A stretch of DNA of 64,000 bases from Limnanthes douglasii subsp. nivea (GCA_036936605.1 JAUPFV010000001.1:346901081-346965080), one strand, 5' to 3'; shown: positions 34,530 through 46,539, numbered from the stretch's first letter. The notes: generated by a model from the letters alone, not told the origin. Translations and numbers: made by a program.

Positions 34530-34535
34530 CTATTG
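34521..34535 (-). promoter_or_regulatory. Candidate stop-readthrough site between gag-pro and pol (E2)
   Basis: On the minus strand the junction reads CAA TAG CAG TTT, and pol follows in the same frame. All three elements keep UAG-CAR here although the surrounding linker varies, which favours a functional stop over an accidental one. Confidence 0.55.
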
Positions 34536-36872
34536 GTCATTCATACGGACTGCCCCCAGCGTTCGTGGAGCCAAGGCAGTGGCATAGCATTCTCTTGCAA
34601 CTTTTTGACTGCTCCGGACAACCCCAACCTGCCCCTGAACAGCATATTTTAGACACTGATGAACTGTTGAAGCCACTGCGTGCATCCTAGAGAGCCAAGA
34701 TCTCCCTAGAATAGCATTGTAACAAGTGGGACAGTCCACCACAATGAAAAGTATTCTGACTGTTTTCTTGAAAGGGCCTCTGCCCAACAATACTTCTTCT
34801 TCGAACTCACCAATTACATCAGCTGAACTACCCGTGAAACCTACAATCGATCGGTCTGACTTTTGAATCACAGCTGGATTTTTCATTTTCTTGTAAGTAT
34901 CTAGGAAAAGGATATTGGCAGAGCTCCCAGTATCTACCAGGATTCGCCTTATCTCATTGCCCCCTATCGATGCTCCTATGACAACAGCATCTTCATGAGG
35001 ACCAGCAATGTCTCTCAAATCATCCCCATCAAAGACAATGAATGGAAATAGATTTGTCGATTGATAAGAGGTCATGCCCCCTTCTAGTTGGGTTGCCAAA
35101 TTATGAACATGCCTTTTTCTTGATGAAGTGGTAGGAGCCGTTACGGTGTCCCCTCCGAAAATTGTCAAGGACTCAAAGAATTTAATGAGCCCGGAGACCG
35201 ACCTGGAACGTTCCTCTATTGCACCCACTCTGTTCCTTGTTGGATCAGGATCCAAGTATTCTGATTCCACATCAAACCTTTCAACAATTACCATGGCCCC
35301 TTCTGGGGCAGCATTAACCGGACCAGCCCGGTGAGTGTTATCAGGCCTGTTGCCTCCTCTTCTTTTGACATACGCACCCAACTTCCCTCTTTCAATCAGG
35401 TTCTGAACCTCTTGTTTCAAGGCTATACAATCATCAGTAGTATGGCCAATATCATTGTGATATTGACAAAAAGAACTGTTTCGATGTTCTCTGGGAGACT
35501 GCAAGGTTGCCGGTCTCCTGTAGTGTACTTCATCTTTAGTTTTCTCGAAAATGGTTGCCACACTCTCTTTGAGTTCTGCAAACCACTCCGGTTGGACCCA
35601 CGGCCCCCTTTTGTTTCTAGACTGTTGACTTTGTGCAGGAGCAGCTGGTTGAGACTGAGCTTTTCCTCTTCCATGCCCCTGTCCGGTTTCTCTAGCTTTG
35701 TTGCCGGACTGGTTTGGATTGGGAGTTGGTGTTACCGGGGTGGATCTCGCCTGCCTGTGCACCCTGGTCTTTTTTGTTTCATCAACATTTATTTGCTTGC
35801 CGACTTGATTCAGCAATCCACCCCAGGTCATGGCTTTCTTCCTTGTTACCGAATCGGCCAGGTTGCCCGGGTTCAAACCCTGTCTCAGGGATGCTATTGC
35901 CACTTGTTCAAAACAATCAGCCAGCCCGTTCTTTGTATTCACAAAACGACTTATGTATTCTTTCAATGATTCATTTGGCTCTTGGGCACAATGGATTATA
36001 GTATCTCCATTGCCCTTGAGCTCCTTACTTCCCACAAACTGCCTTCGAAAAGCCACCCAGAAGGTGTCAAAGTCTCTGATACAACCCTGAGGAAGGCTGT
36101 TGTACCACTTCAGAGCACTCCCCGTAAAGGATTGGGAGAATGTCCTGCAGAGTAGTTTATCATCGTCATCAAAGTTCATCATGAAGTTCTTGAATTGCTC
36201 CAGATGATTGTCCGGATCAGTACTGCCGTCGTACTTCTCCATCTTTGTGCTGTCAAACCTCTTGGGGAGGTTCCCGGATAGGATTTTAGAAGACAGTGGA
36301 GACTGCCTCCAATTCCTTCCACGACTGAACACGGTATCCTCATTAGGTGTTGCAAAGATACCTGGCTCAACATGGAAAGCAAATGGATCCATCAGCAACC
36401 GGTCTATATGCCTCCGGCTGTGAGATGATCCTTTCCCAATGTGTCTTTTCATTCTTCCATGGTGGTCTCTTTTTCTGGAATACTTTTTAACTTGCTTTTG
36501 TTTTTTCCTGGTTCGCCCTTCGTCACTGCTGGAGGACAAGGACTTTTCATTCCCCTCACTGTCCGAAGAGCTGTCCGAAGATTCTGAACTTGAGTCAGAA
36601 CTCTCTACAGGCTTGGACCGGTGAGACTTTTTAGAACTAGCATGTGTCTTTTTAGTGCTCACATGAGTCTTCGAAGCCTCATGCTCTCGAGGTTTATCAG
36701 AGCGATGAGCAACCGATGCTTTGGACTTCTCCTTCATGCCCATCTTGGCCTTCTCAGCCCTCAGAGCTTCTATTTCAACCCTCAACCTGTCACGCTCTTG
36801 GACAGTATATTCATCGTTCTCTTCCACCACTTCGAGCAAAGCTGGTGGAAGCTCTGGATTATCCGGATTCAT
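34530..36872 (-). CDS. gag-pro: Gag-protease of E2
   Basis: Intact 780-codon ORF beginning MNPDNPELPPALLEVVEEND. It has an N-terminal coiled-coil and charged region, a serine-rich stretch (about residues 80-115) and a basic run. The capsid-type retrotrans_gag domain is about 195-370 (KRFDSTKMEKYDGSTDPDNH). A glutamine-rich linker and a compact zinc-knuckle-like CQYHNDIGHTTDDC (about 475) follow. The pepsin-type protease with VDTGSSANIL is at about 620. It would form the virus-like particle and cleave the polyprotein. It ends in the conserved TAG. No lesion is seen. Confidence 0.94.
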   Translation of the reverse strand: MNPDNPELPPALLEVVEENDEYTVQERDRLRVEIEALRAEKAKMGMKEKSKASVAHRSDKPREHEASKTHVSTKKTHASSKKSHRSKPVESSDSSSESSDSSSDSEGNEKSLSSSSDEGRTRKKQKQVKKYSRKRDHHGRMKRHIGKGSSHSRRHIDRLLMDPFAFHVEPGIFATPNEDTVFSRGRNWRQSPLSSKILSGNLPKRFDSTKMEKYDGSTDPDNHLEQFKNFMMNFDDDDKLLCRTFSQSFTGSALKWYNSLPQGCIRDFDTFWVAFRRQFVGSKELKGNGDTIIHCAQEPNESLKEYISRFVNTKNGLADCFEQVAIASLRQGLNPGNLADSVTRKKAMTWGGLLNQVGKQINVDETKKTRVHRQARSTPVTPTPNPNQSGNKARETGQGHGRGKAQSQPAAPAQSQQSRNKRGPWVQPEWFAELKESVATIFEKTKDEVHYRRPATLQSPREHRNSSFCQYHNDIGHTTDDCIALKQEVQNLIERGKLGAYVKRRGGNRPDNTHRAGPVNAAPEGAMVIVERFDVESEYLDPDPTRNRVGAIEERSRSVSGLIKFFESLTIFGGDTVTAPTTSSRKRHVHNLATQLEGGMTSYQSTNLFPFIVFDGDDLRDIAGPHEDAVVIGASIGGNEIRRILVDTGSSANILFLDTYKKMKNPAVIQKSDRSIVGFTGSSADVIGEFEEEVLLGRGPFKKTVRILFIVVDCPTCYNAILGRSWLSRMHAVASTVHQCLKYAVQGQVGVVRSSQKVARECYATALAPRTLGAVRMNDQ

Positions 36873-36929
36873 TCGGACAGAATTCTTTTACTTGGTTTTG
36901 AATGTTTGATTCAGGCACCGTCGCCTCCC

Positions 36930-36942
36930 ACTGTGGTCGCCA
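36930..36942 (-). other. Primer-binding site of E2
   Basis: Minus-strand TGGCGACCACAGT, three bases downstream of the 5' LTR, the same as in E1. Consistent with an arginine tRNA primer. Confidence 0.6.
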
Positions 36943-36945
36943 ATT

Positions 36946-37438
36946 TGGTGTGGATAAAAGTAGCCTGAGGGTAGGCTGGTAATTTTAAGTAGAGTTTTAA
37001 GGCGGCGTAAGGGTGTTTCACGGTGGTGTGGTGGTGTTTCCAGATATTTCAGGGTGTTTCAAGGTGTTTCAAGGGTGGTGAGAGAATTGAGCAGCCTGGC
37101 AGCAGTTAATTTTTTCTTACCCATAGTTAATGCTGGTGGTTGGGTATTTATAGTGTGTAATTTGGGCCCTTATGGGCTTTCGGGTCAAGTTTCATGGACC
37201 CGGGTCATGTTTAAAGACCCATGAAGTTTAAGCAAATGCACAGGTAGCTTAGTCAGATAGTGATTAGGTTTAAAAGTACTTTAGTCATAGTTCGAATCGT
37301 CTTATGTTTGCTGTGTCCAAAATCACCTGTCCGGACCAAACAGTCCTGTTCGGATTATAGTCTTGGAGTCTGTCCGATTTTCGGGGAGTTTTACTTTGGA
37401 CTACCCTTCCGGGGAGCTCTTCGAATTCGGACTCATCA
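36946..37438 (-). repeat. 5' LTR of E2
   Basis: 493 bp, apparently identical to the 3' LTR. A TATAAATA box reads on the minus strand at 37145-37152. It is followed on the plus strand by the ATGCG duplication at 37439-37443. Confidence 0.95.
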
Positions 37439-37443
37439 ATGCG

Positions 37444-38081
37444 TACTCTCATTTCTGATCAGAATGAGAAATATGTAAGTGTTTATATTTATTAGTAAGT
37501 AACATATTCATAATAAGTTATATTTTATTAAGATTTTGAGTGTTTTACTATATTTCGAACAGGTCATTTTCAAGCCTTACGAGGAGATCAGAGTCCAGTT
37601 TCTCATGCAAGAGATCTGCATCATCGCTTATCCTTTGCGGATGATGAGCACGTTTGAGGGTTACATGTCATATCGCGTTATGCGCCAGTTTGGACGGGTT
37701 CAGGATGAACCCGAACTCCCACTTGTACTCAGATCGGATTACAAGAAGGGAGATTTGGCTAGGTACACATGGCGAGAGAGTGCATGGCTGGATTGGCTTC
37801 AGCATTTACTTTCAGAAGATCGGTTGACTGTTACCGTCGACACTTATAGACAATCGGCGACGAACACGTACTGGAGGTACTTAGCTGAGTATGGTTGGTA
37901 TACTATTAGTCCACCCCCGCGTACCACGGACGATAGATTGTTAGAGGCTATTCGGTTGATTGTTACATTTCCTCTATGTCGAGGGGAAAAGGGTGCGCTT
38001 CAGTGGAGAGATAAAGTGTTGCAACTCTTCTCTCCTTGGTTATTTGTCTTTATTGTCGTACTTGTTTTAGCTATGTTATGA
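37444..38081 (+). pseudogene. PMD gene 1, 3' part
   Basis: Removing E2 and one ATGCG joins ...CPKSVMR to TLISDQNEKY in frame. The exon ends at 37474 with GTAAGT. Intron 37475-37562 ends TTTCGAACAG. The last exon, 37563-38081, starts VIFKPYEEIR and has MSYRVMRQFGRVQ, the typical PMD C-terminal part, and ends in a hydrophobic stretch SPWLFVFIVVLVLAML followed by TGA. The same tail is present in PMD gene 2, suggesting a C-terminal membrane anchor. Open and spliceable here, but upstream defects and E2 make the whole a pseudogene. Confidence 0.85.
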
Positions 38082-38474
38082 TCGATCTTTTCATTCACAT
38101 TTATGTTTGTTTTCCATTTGGACGATTTGTTGTACTATGGTACTATGACTGATAGTCTTTTTTTTTATGAATGTTAGTATTTTCTTTTCATCTTCCTCTT
38201 AAGTAACTCCGTTAAACTATAAAGTCACAAAACTTATGGATGCTTGAGTAATGAACATCCAATTTGAATAACCAATTTTAAGTACCCATTCGACAATCAA
38301 TTTTATGCTTAATAATACTCGTTCAATCCGCTTGCAAATTTAACTCGTTCAATTTTAAACAAGCAACCTTAGTCGTGAGACAAGATTTTTTAAAAAATAA
38401 CATCAAACCTTCTAACGGCTCACTAAAAACCAAAAAAAACAAATGACTCAAAACCTAAAAAGAAAATTACAAGT
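38082..38474. other. Gene-free flank of PMD gene 1
   Basis: AT-rich 3' flanking DNA. I see no gene. Confidence 0.4.
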
Positions 38475-38479
38475 CCCAG

Positions 38480-38585
38480 TGCACCATTGGTACGCAGTCA
38501 TGAGTACCTATGGTGCACACTACTCTGTACCCATGGTACAGCTGGGTGTGCACCATGGGTACAATGCAAGGCGTACCTATGGATA
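38480..38585. repeat. Orphan hairpin cluster
   Basis: GTGCACCAT (38480-38488) pairs with ATGGTGCAC (38510-38518). TGTACC (38526-38531), loop CAT, pairs with GGTACA (38535-38540). GTGCACCATGGGTAC follows at about 38549. The TGTACC/NAT/GGTACA hairpin is the same as in intron 1 of PMD gene 1. Possibly the relic of another intron of this kind. Confidence 0.65.
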
Positions 38586-39947
38586 AATGGGCCTTATACC
38601 TCTGCTCAAAATAGAAGAGCAGAGAGGAAGCACAGACATGTCACTGAGAATGGTCTGACTCTCATTGCTCAGTCAAATCTCCCTCACATTTTTTGGCCTG
38701 AAGCCTTTCACACAGTTGTTTACTTGATAAACAGATTACCCACAACTACTTTACAAGACAAGTCACCTTTTGAAATGCTTTTTGGGGTTCTACCTAATTA
38801 AAAATTCTTAAAGTGTTTTGGGTGTGCTTGATTTCCCTGCCTAAGGCCTTACCAATCTAACAAGTTTCAGTTTCATTCCACCAAGTGTGTGTTTTTGGGT
38901 TTTAGTGATGTTCACAAGGGGTATAGGTGTGTTAGTGTTAGTAGGAAAGTCTATGTGTCAAGGCATGTGGTATTTAATGAAAGGGAGTTTCCATATTTTT
39001 CAGGGTTTTTCAGTTCCCAATCTACTTGTATAGTGTCTGGGTCTTTGGTGTTACCAAAATTTCCTATCACTAATTCTGTGGATGAACTTTCCAGTTTAAA
39101 GGCTAACTTTTCTACCTCTCTACATAGTGATCATTCCAAACATACACACAACAACAGCTCGAACACATCCAACCAACCATTTTCTCAAAACACACTTACC
39201 TTCTGATAACTTACCTCACACTCTAAGTTCCTTGCCTCCTGATCAGTCTTCTTCTCAAATTGTTTCTCCAAATCACAGTCTCAAGCCAGTCACCATTCTT
39301 GTTTCACAAACATTACAGGAAGGTCAGTTAAGTGTTGTGTTACCTTTTGACAAACCTAGTCCTATAGCCCAATCACCAGCCTTGTCAAATAACCATCCAA
39401 TGATTACTAGATCTAAAACTGGTATTTCTAAACCTAAACATATCTATACAGGGGTTACCATTGCACCTATAGTTACTGTGAAGGAACCTGTTAAGTTTAC
39501 TGAGGCTGTTAAAGATCCTAACTGGGTACAGGCAATGCAGTGTGAGTATGATGCCTTAATGGCAAGTCATACTTGTTACTTAGTTCCTTACACCAGAAAC
39601 ATGAGTTTGGTAGGGTGTAAGTGGGTCTACAAGTTGAAATATAACTCAGAATGAGGTGTTCAACGTTTCAAAGCCAGGCTTGTTTCCAAAGGCTTTCATC
39701 AACAACCTGGTGTTGATTTCACTGATACGTTTAGTCCTGTTATAAAGGCATCTACTATTCGACTTGTTCTGACCTTGGTTGTGTCCAGGGATTGGGTTAT
39801 AAGGCAGTTAGACATAAATAATGCCTTTTTAAATGGTGTTCTAAAAGAATAAGTCTATAGGTTCATCCTGAAGGTTTTGGTGATTCTAATTATCCTAATC
39901 ATGTCTACAAACTACACAAGGTATTATATGATCTTAAGCAGGCTCCC

Positions 39948-40541
39948 ATGACTTGGTATTCCAAACTCAAGGATACCTTACTTTTGTGGGGATTCAAGAA
40001 TTCACAAGCAGATTGTTCTATGTTTTTTCTACCTACAAAAAGGGTTTCTGTTATTCTTTCAGTATATGTTGATGACATTATTGTGACTGGTAACAATTCT
40101 TCCTACTTGACTCATTTTATTCAGAAGTTAAATTCTGAATTTTCTTTAAAGGACATTGGGCCTCTCAAGTTATTTTTGGGTATTGAAGCATACCGAGATG
40201 ACTCTGGACTTTATTTTACTCAAACTCGTTACATAAATGACTTACTGATCAAAGAAAGGTTGTTCACTGCAAATCTCTGCACTACTCCTATGCGAGTCAA
40301 CTTCTCTTTGTCCAAGCATGATGGTAAAGCTCTTTTATGTCCTACAAGGTACAGAAGCATATTAGGTTCTTTGCAGTATCTATTACACCCCCGTCCAGAC
40401 ATCGCTTTTGTTGTCAACAAGTTGAGTCAGTTTCAGCAATTTTCTACGAGTGTACATTTACAATATGTGAGAAGAGTTTTGCGATACTTATCTGGGACGA
40501 CGACACTGGGACTTCACATTAAGCCTAGTGATTCTCATTAA
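39948..40541 (+). pseudogene. Copia RT/RNase H fragment
   Basis: The longest open piece of the copia element (197 codons). It holds the catalytic YVDDIIVTG, the KDIGPLKLFLGIE motif and the RPDIAFVVNKLSQF motif, diagnostic of Ty1/copia reverse transcriptase. It is flanked by stops, and the element cannot be autonomous. Confidence 0.88.
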
Positions 40542-41030
40542 CTCATAGGCTTCACTGATGCTGATTGGGCAGCGTGTGATGATGATCGACGTTCTGTTGG
40601 AGGGTATTGCGTCTTTCTTGGTGATTCTCTCATCTCCTAGTCTTCGAAAAAGCAAAGTGTGGTTTCCAGGTCCAGTACCAAGTCTGAATACAGGTCTCTG
40701 GTGAACCTGTCGTCTGAGTTTATTTTGGCTGCGTTTTGTCCATCAAGAAATCAACTTCCTGTCGTGTCGCTCTCCAGTGGTCTGGTGTGACAATCTGGGT
40801 GCTAGCTGGTTAGCGTCGAACCCTGTCTTTCATGAAAGGACTAAGCATGTTGAACTTGACCTCCAATTTGTTCGCGATCAGGTGGTTCAGAGACTATTGG
40901 ATATCAGATATGTGTTGACTCATGATCAGGTAGCTGATTTGTTGACAAAACCTCTGTCCCAACATCGATTTCTCTTCCTCCGTGACAAACTTGGCCTCGG
41001 TGTTCTTCTGCTCTGTTTTAGGGGGGAAGT

Positions 41031-41466
41031 TAAGGAAAGCAAGAGGGCTGAAACAATGGCTGAGAAGAAGAGGAGCGTGGAAGAGTTAGAGACAGAAGAA
41101 GAAGGTGTGGCAGAGACAATAGTGGTAGGAAAAGATACTAGATTAGAGTTTGAGAAGTGATGAAGTCGTGCACAGGTTACTAGCTAACAGAGGGTTTATG
41201 TGTCGGACCCTTAGCTGGACCGGTTCAACACATAAACCATGGACTTAGCCCAAGAAGACTTTTAATAAGACTAGTGGACATGTACATATATCAAACCCAC
41301 TATCTTAGGCTAACTAAATGCGTAACAAAATGTAACAGATGTAACAAGAATCTGTTACATTCATAACAGTCCAAAACTTGTATAAATATTACAATGTGTG
41401 AGATAATGAAAGTAACAGAAATTTTAAAATTTACAAACTCATCTCTCTCTCTCCATTAGCTTCAAC
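41031..41466 (+). repeat. Probable 3' LTR of the copia element
   Basis: It follows the purine tract and includes a TATAAATA (about 41381) and a CT run (41440-41453). No partner LTR is in the window, so the boundaries are estimates. Confidence 0.5.
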
Positions 41467-41889
41467 TAATATGGATTATTTCACCTATACATCCCCACAT
41501 TATGAAAATTTTCTACTATACCCATATATGCCATAGTCGTCTGGTTCCTAATAGTTACGGTTCTTATCTATTTTATAGTGGTCTCTGACCGACGCATTAA
41601 TCCTTAAAGATAGAAGAGTTCCTCATTTTGCTCAATTAGAGACTGCAAGTCGGATGATGTGGAGTGATCCAATAGTGATTGCCTATGAAACTACCTCCTC
41701 TACACATAATATGTAAGGAATTAAAAAAATAGGAATCTAAATAGATCTCTCTCTACCCATGTTGGATCAAGAAATCAACACAACGGACACATAGTCAGTA
41801 TATAAGGCTCTGTCGGATGTGAGAGAATAATGAGGAATTTTTTCAAGAATATATGTTTAATATAAATGGTCTGTTATTCGGGAAAGTAG
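41467..41889. other. Gene-free stretch
   Basis: Nothing is recognised here. Possibly the 5' part of the decayed E4 element. Confidence 0.35.
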
Positions 41890-44800
41890 TATGAATGATG
41901 CAAAAAGTGCATCTTTGGCTACCGAAAAAGACAACGAGAAAGTGGAAGAGGGTTTACTTACCCAAAATACCAACGAGGAAAATCAAGCTCGCAAAGCTGC
42001 ACACGTTGCTCATATCACCCATGTTATGGAAAATAAGGGTGTTCGCAGAGCGCATGAGGCTGAAATATGAAAGAAATAATTGTAGAACTTTAGTCTCGGA
42101 TCGAGGTGGAAGATTCTTATGAAGAATGAAACTGGTGGATTCAAGAAGGTTAAGGAATCGATCGTCCATATCGATATTTCTTGCATATTCTTCAATCTAG
42201 TTCAAGAAATGAAAGAATTATTAGTAAAACTTATAGCTCAAAAATCAATGGTCGATCTTATAAACCTTACAAAAATGATTAAAGCCAACATAAATGACAA
42301 AACAACCGAAATCCATATAGCTTTAACAAGGGTTTTTATACATAGTCAGCTTAGAATTTGAGGATGATCTATGAGAAAACCGAAGATATGATAGAAGTAT
42401 CAACGACCAAAAAATATGTTCGTTGTTAAGGAGCCGATGAATAAAAGAAAATTTTCAAATTTTCAAAATGACATTGGGAGAGAAGGTTGCGCTTTGAAAC
42501 ATAAAGTCCAAAACATGATAGATAAAGACAAACTTCAGAGTTTATAAAAAAGAAATCTAAAAACAAATCGGGATATGTGTTGTGACTAAGAATTAGGCTC
42601 TAACAAGACATAAGATACAGGTTTTTGCAGCGGCCGAAACATCAAGAGCTTTGGATAAAAATTCTATTATTGATGGAAAAAAAAGGTGCATGGATACAGA
42701 TCCCTACATATATATTATTCTAGCAACTACAAGAGGGACCTTACTCTCAGAAATTACTAGAAATTCTAAAAAGAGATACATAGATGATCTAAAGGTGCAA
42801 CACCTGACCGATTTGTAGAAAAACCCTTACTCAATGTTAGGTTTTACTGGTGATTATTAAAGGAAGTTGCAACATCATATCAAGATACAATAATAAGCAA
42901 GACACACGGATAGATGGTGTGGAGGTAAAAAGAGTGATGATAGATAGATGAAAATCAATAAATATTTTGTTCAAAGCACATATGATAAGATGAGAGATAA
43001 CCCATTTCTTATACTATCCTAGGAGTTTCTAACTAGGTTTACAGGGGCATATGAAAATGTTGTAAAAGAACTAATCTTGGATGTGGGTCTAAAGAAACAA
43101 TAGTTTAGGAAGAAGGTTCAGTGTTTGTTTATGATACTAACCACGCTTTCTTCATACATCGTGATATTCCAAATGTCTTGGTTGTACCATATGCATGCAT
43201 TGGTCTACATGCCATAAATACCTTTGGTGTGTAACTAATAGACTAGTGAAAGTATTCCAGGGAAGTAGAGAACATCAAACGAGTGTTATACGACTTATTT
43301 GACAATTAAAATATATATATAAGAAGGGACATGTGTCATCCTAGATGATATGGATGACATGAGAGAGGTTCCTCAGCTTATTCAAATAGGGAATAAATGA
43401 AAATAAATTAAGTAAAAGTAAAACAAATACTATGATTATATTGAGGCTTACCTACCCATCTCGTGTAAAATTTATTAAATTTTATACTAAAAACTTGGAC
43501 ATGTTTGCTTGGACTTCCCAATATATAACAGGAGTTCCAACACAAGTAATTTTCCATGAAATATCCATAAATAGTAAGTTTTAACCAATAATAAATCATT
43601 ATCCCAACAAAAAATAAAGGTAATAGTTAAGGCAGTTGTTAGACTCAGTGCAGTAGGCTACATCAGGGAGGCTGACTAAGTAATATGGACATCAAATCCA
43701 TTATTAGTAAAACAAATATGATAGCAAGTGGAGAATATGTGTGTACTTAACTAATTTAGATAAAAACTTGTTTTACTCACTTTTTACCTCTATCAAGAAT
43801 TGATCAATTGATGGATGCAACTTCATAAAATAAAATGTTATCCTTCATTGATGTTTACTCAAGATACAACCAAATTTTAATGCATGAAGATCATCGAGAA
43901 CATACTACATTCATCACCAAGATATGACTTAATTGTACATTGTTATCCCTTTATGGCAAAAGAGCATTGATGTTACATACTAGAGATTTGTTAGCAAAAC
44001 ATTTGCAACACATCTTGGCCGAAACCTACAGGCTTATAATGATGATATATAGGTCACCATCACTCAAGATATAAATCATTTGGATGACATCACAAAAATA
44101 TTTTCAAATCTTAGAAGGGTCAATTTAAAACAAAATCCAGAGAAGTTCATCTTCAGTATAAGGTCTGAAAAGTTTTTTATATGATCAATGACAAAGGTAT
44201 AGTGACAGAGCCTATTCAACTCTTAAACCTAGATGTAATGGATCATCCTCGAAACCCAAAGGAAGTACAAATACTAACAGAAATGTTAACTACTTAAAAT
44301 ATATTTATTTCAAGATCTTTACACAAGTTTCAATTTTTTTTAAAAATATTAAAAGGCACGGGGAGGTTCAACTAGAATCTATCTTGTGATGATGAATTCA
44401 ACAATATAATGTATTAACAAAGTCAAAACTAGGTAAGTCTCTATTCTTAAATCTAGAAGTTTTGGATTTTTTTTTTGTTGAAGTACTAATTAGAGAAGAT
44501 TGAAAGGAATCTACGGCTACATACTATGTAAGCAAATCCATATTAGACACAAAAAACTATTACTTACAACTAAAGAAAATCGCATTAGCATTGGTAGTGG
44601 CGGCTAAGAAGATAAACCTTTACTTTCAGGCTCATACATACAACCATAGTAAGAACTTATTTTCCTCTAAGAAGTGTAACGCATAAGCCTTATGTGTGTA
44701 GAAGATTTACTAGACAATTAGTTAAGTTGGGATACTATAAAATAAATTTTGAGCCAATGATTTCAATTAAGGCTCATACATTGAAAAATTACCTAATATA

Positions 44801-46260
44801 TTTCCAATAAAAAAGATATGTGCCTTCAACAGAAAAATAATAAAAAATTAGTAGGTGAGGACACATTGAGAAAGTAACAATTTGGGGTATGGGGCATTAA
44901 TTCAACTAGTGTATCCGATCAGAGAAATCATTAGTCAAGTTATAGAATATGGGTTTTATGCTTCCAACAATGGGGTGGAGTATGAGACTAAACTAGTCGA
45001 TCTTCAGCTAACAAATAGTTGTGAAGGTAAAATAGTGAAGCTACTTAAAGATTTCCAGTTGATGGTTAGTTAAGCTCTAGGCCAAGAAGAGGGTAAAAAA
45101 AATATAAAGAGTACCTCAAGAAATATGTTTGCCAAAAATCTCTTTTTGATCAAGTTGTCTTTGAAGAAATACCAAAGAAGAGAATGTAGATGCTGCTACT
45201 TTGGCATCATTAGCATGTATTAACTCAACACCATGGATAATTCTCCATGAAACATCATCCATTATCCTACCAAAAATCAATTTGGCTACAGTTTCAGTTT
45301 TAAGGGTTATTATCATGTGTGGAAATGAAAAAGAGGAAGATTGTAGGACTTTTATGAAAAATTACCTTGTAGAAGGAAAATCCCCCAAAGCCAGACGGAT
45401 AAAAATAAAATAACAAGATTTTTGTGGATAACTGAAACATTGTAGAAGTAGGGACTCACTAAACACATACTAAAACCTTTAGGAGGAAAAATGTTTTATT
45501 GATAGTTGTTGATTACTTCTCTAAATGGGCAATGCATAATTACTTGCACAAATCAAAACCAAAGAAGGAATCAGTTTACTAAAATCAAACATATGCTACA
45601 TATATGGGATATAAAACATCATAACAATATATAGTGGAGTATAATTCCAAAATGAACCACCAGCATAGTTCTGTGCAACAAGAGGTATAAAACAAAACCT
45701 TTCTTCCCATTTCCATCCATATAAAAACAGCTAATTCAAGGTCACCAATAGAATAATAATGATGACATAAATAAAATATTAAAATGATTTATAGAGAACT
45801 AGTTTAATTTATAACAAGAAGTTTATGTGTCATATCGAACCACCTAACATTTGTAACAACTAAAACATCATTTACTTTTGTGTATGGAATGCAAGCACTA
45901 GTACCGGTATAAATTGTCATGTTATCATACATAATATTAAATTATAAAGAATGAAGCAATTTCAAAGCAAAGAGTGCATTACTTGACGTTATTAAATAAA
46001 AAAATAGTAAGAGCTCATCTAAAGTCAAACATTAGAAACCTCTTATAAGAAACATTTAAAACTCAAATTTCCGCTTCAAAAGTTTAAATGTTAGAAACCA
46101 AGTTCTCATGAGAGTGTTCCTCAATATAGAAAGTAAAAGTCTCGACAACCTATGACCAAATTGAGATGGACCATACATAATTGAATCAAAGGTAAAACAG
46201 GGATGTACATATTGTTGGATGAAGAAGAAAAGAAGCTTCAACACCCCATTGAATATAAGA
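41890..46260 (+). pseudogene. Highly decayed Tat-like retrotransposon (E4)
   Basis: Gag-like debris lies around 41890-43300. From 43795 the translated remnants follow pol order. RT reads RIDQLMDATS, LSFIDVYSRYNQI and HREHTTFIT. RNase H reads ATYYVSKSILDTKNYYLQLK then KIALALVVAAKKINLYFQAH (about 44510-44640). The second RNase H reads GFYASNNGVEYETKLVDLQL (about 44950-45010). Integrase remnants include DYFSKWAMHNYL (about 45510). Stops and frameshifts are everywhere and no LTRs are identified. The second RNase H places it with the Tat clade, the oldest copy here. Confidence 0.75.
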
Positions 46261-46539
46261 GTGTATCAAGCTTTATAATTCAACATAAACTTCGGGCGTT
46301 AATTTTATTATAACCCTTTATTAAAACTTTCATTTTGGAATGTACTCTACCTTGGTGAAGCGAGAAGTTTTTAAGGAGACATTCGTCATTTAATAAAACA
46401 TTATACCAAATAAAGTTTCAGATGATATATCATCATAAAATATCAAAGAAGTCTATGCACCTCTTAAACCGAAACTCAAGTACATGATGACTCTAAAAGA
46501 AACCATCAACATTAAAGAGAGTCTGTTCAAGAAAACCAA

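Larger units (their letters stand above)
26925..37438 (-). mobile_element. Young Tat/Retand-type LTR retrotransposon (E2)
   Basis: 10.5-kb element in antisense orientation inside exon 3 of PMD gene 1. LTRs 26925-27417 and 36946-37438 (493 bp each) look identical base for base. A perfect ATGCG duplication flanks it (26920-26924 and 37439-37443). From its 5' end: LTR, tRNA-Arg-type primer site, gag-protease, in-frame UAG, pol, convergent hairpins, antisense ORF with one intron, purine tract and 3' LTR. The only evident lesion is a TAG in pol at 33036-33038. Identical LTRs imply a very recent insertion, with active relatives likely elsewhere in the genome. Confidence 0.96.
38590..41466 (+). mobile_element. 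5'-truncated Ty1/copia LTR retrotransposon
   Basis: It starts inside integrase (AERKHRHVTENGLTLIAQ, then FWPEAFHTVVYLINRLPTTT), continues through the copia insert (VFLGFSDVHKGYRCV) and into RT ([52 protein letters not shown]). RNase H follows ([33 protein letters not shown]). Stops and frameshifts break the frame at about 38800, 39654, 39850, 40540 and later. A purine tract TTAGGGGGGAAG (about 41019-41030) leads into a probable 3' LTR at about 41031-41466. No 5' LTR, gag or protease is visible. Confidence 0.9.

Noticed and set aside
35331..35969. 212-codon plus-strand ORF opposite E2 gag
   Set aside because: Shadow frame of gag; equivalent frames are broken in E1 and E3.
38487..38801. Start of the 104-codon ORF as an independent gene
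   Set aside because: The first third is the hairpin cluster; from about 38590 it is copia integrase.
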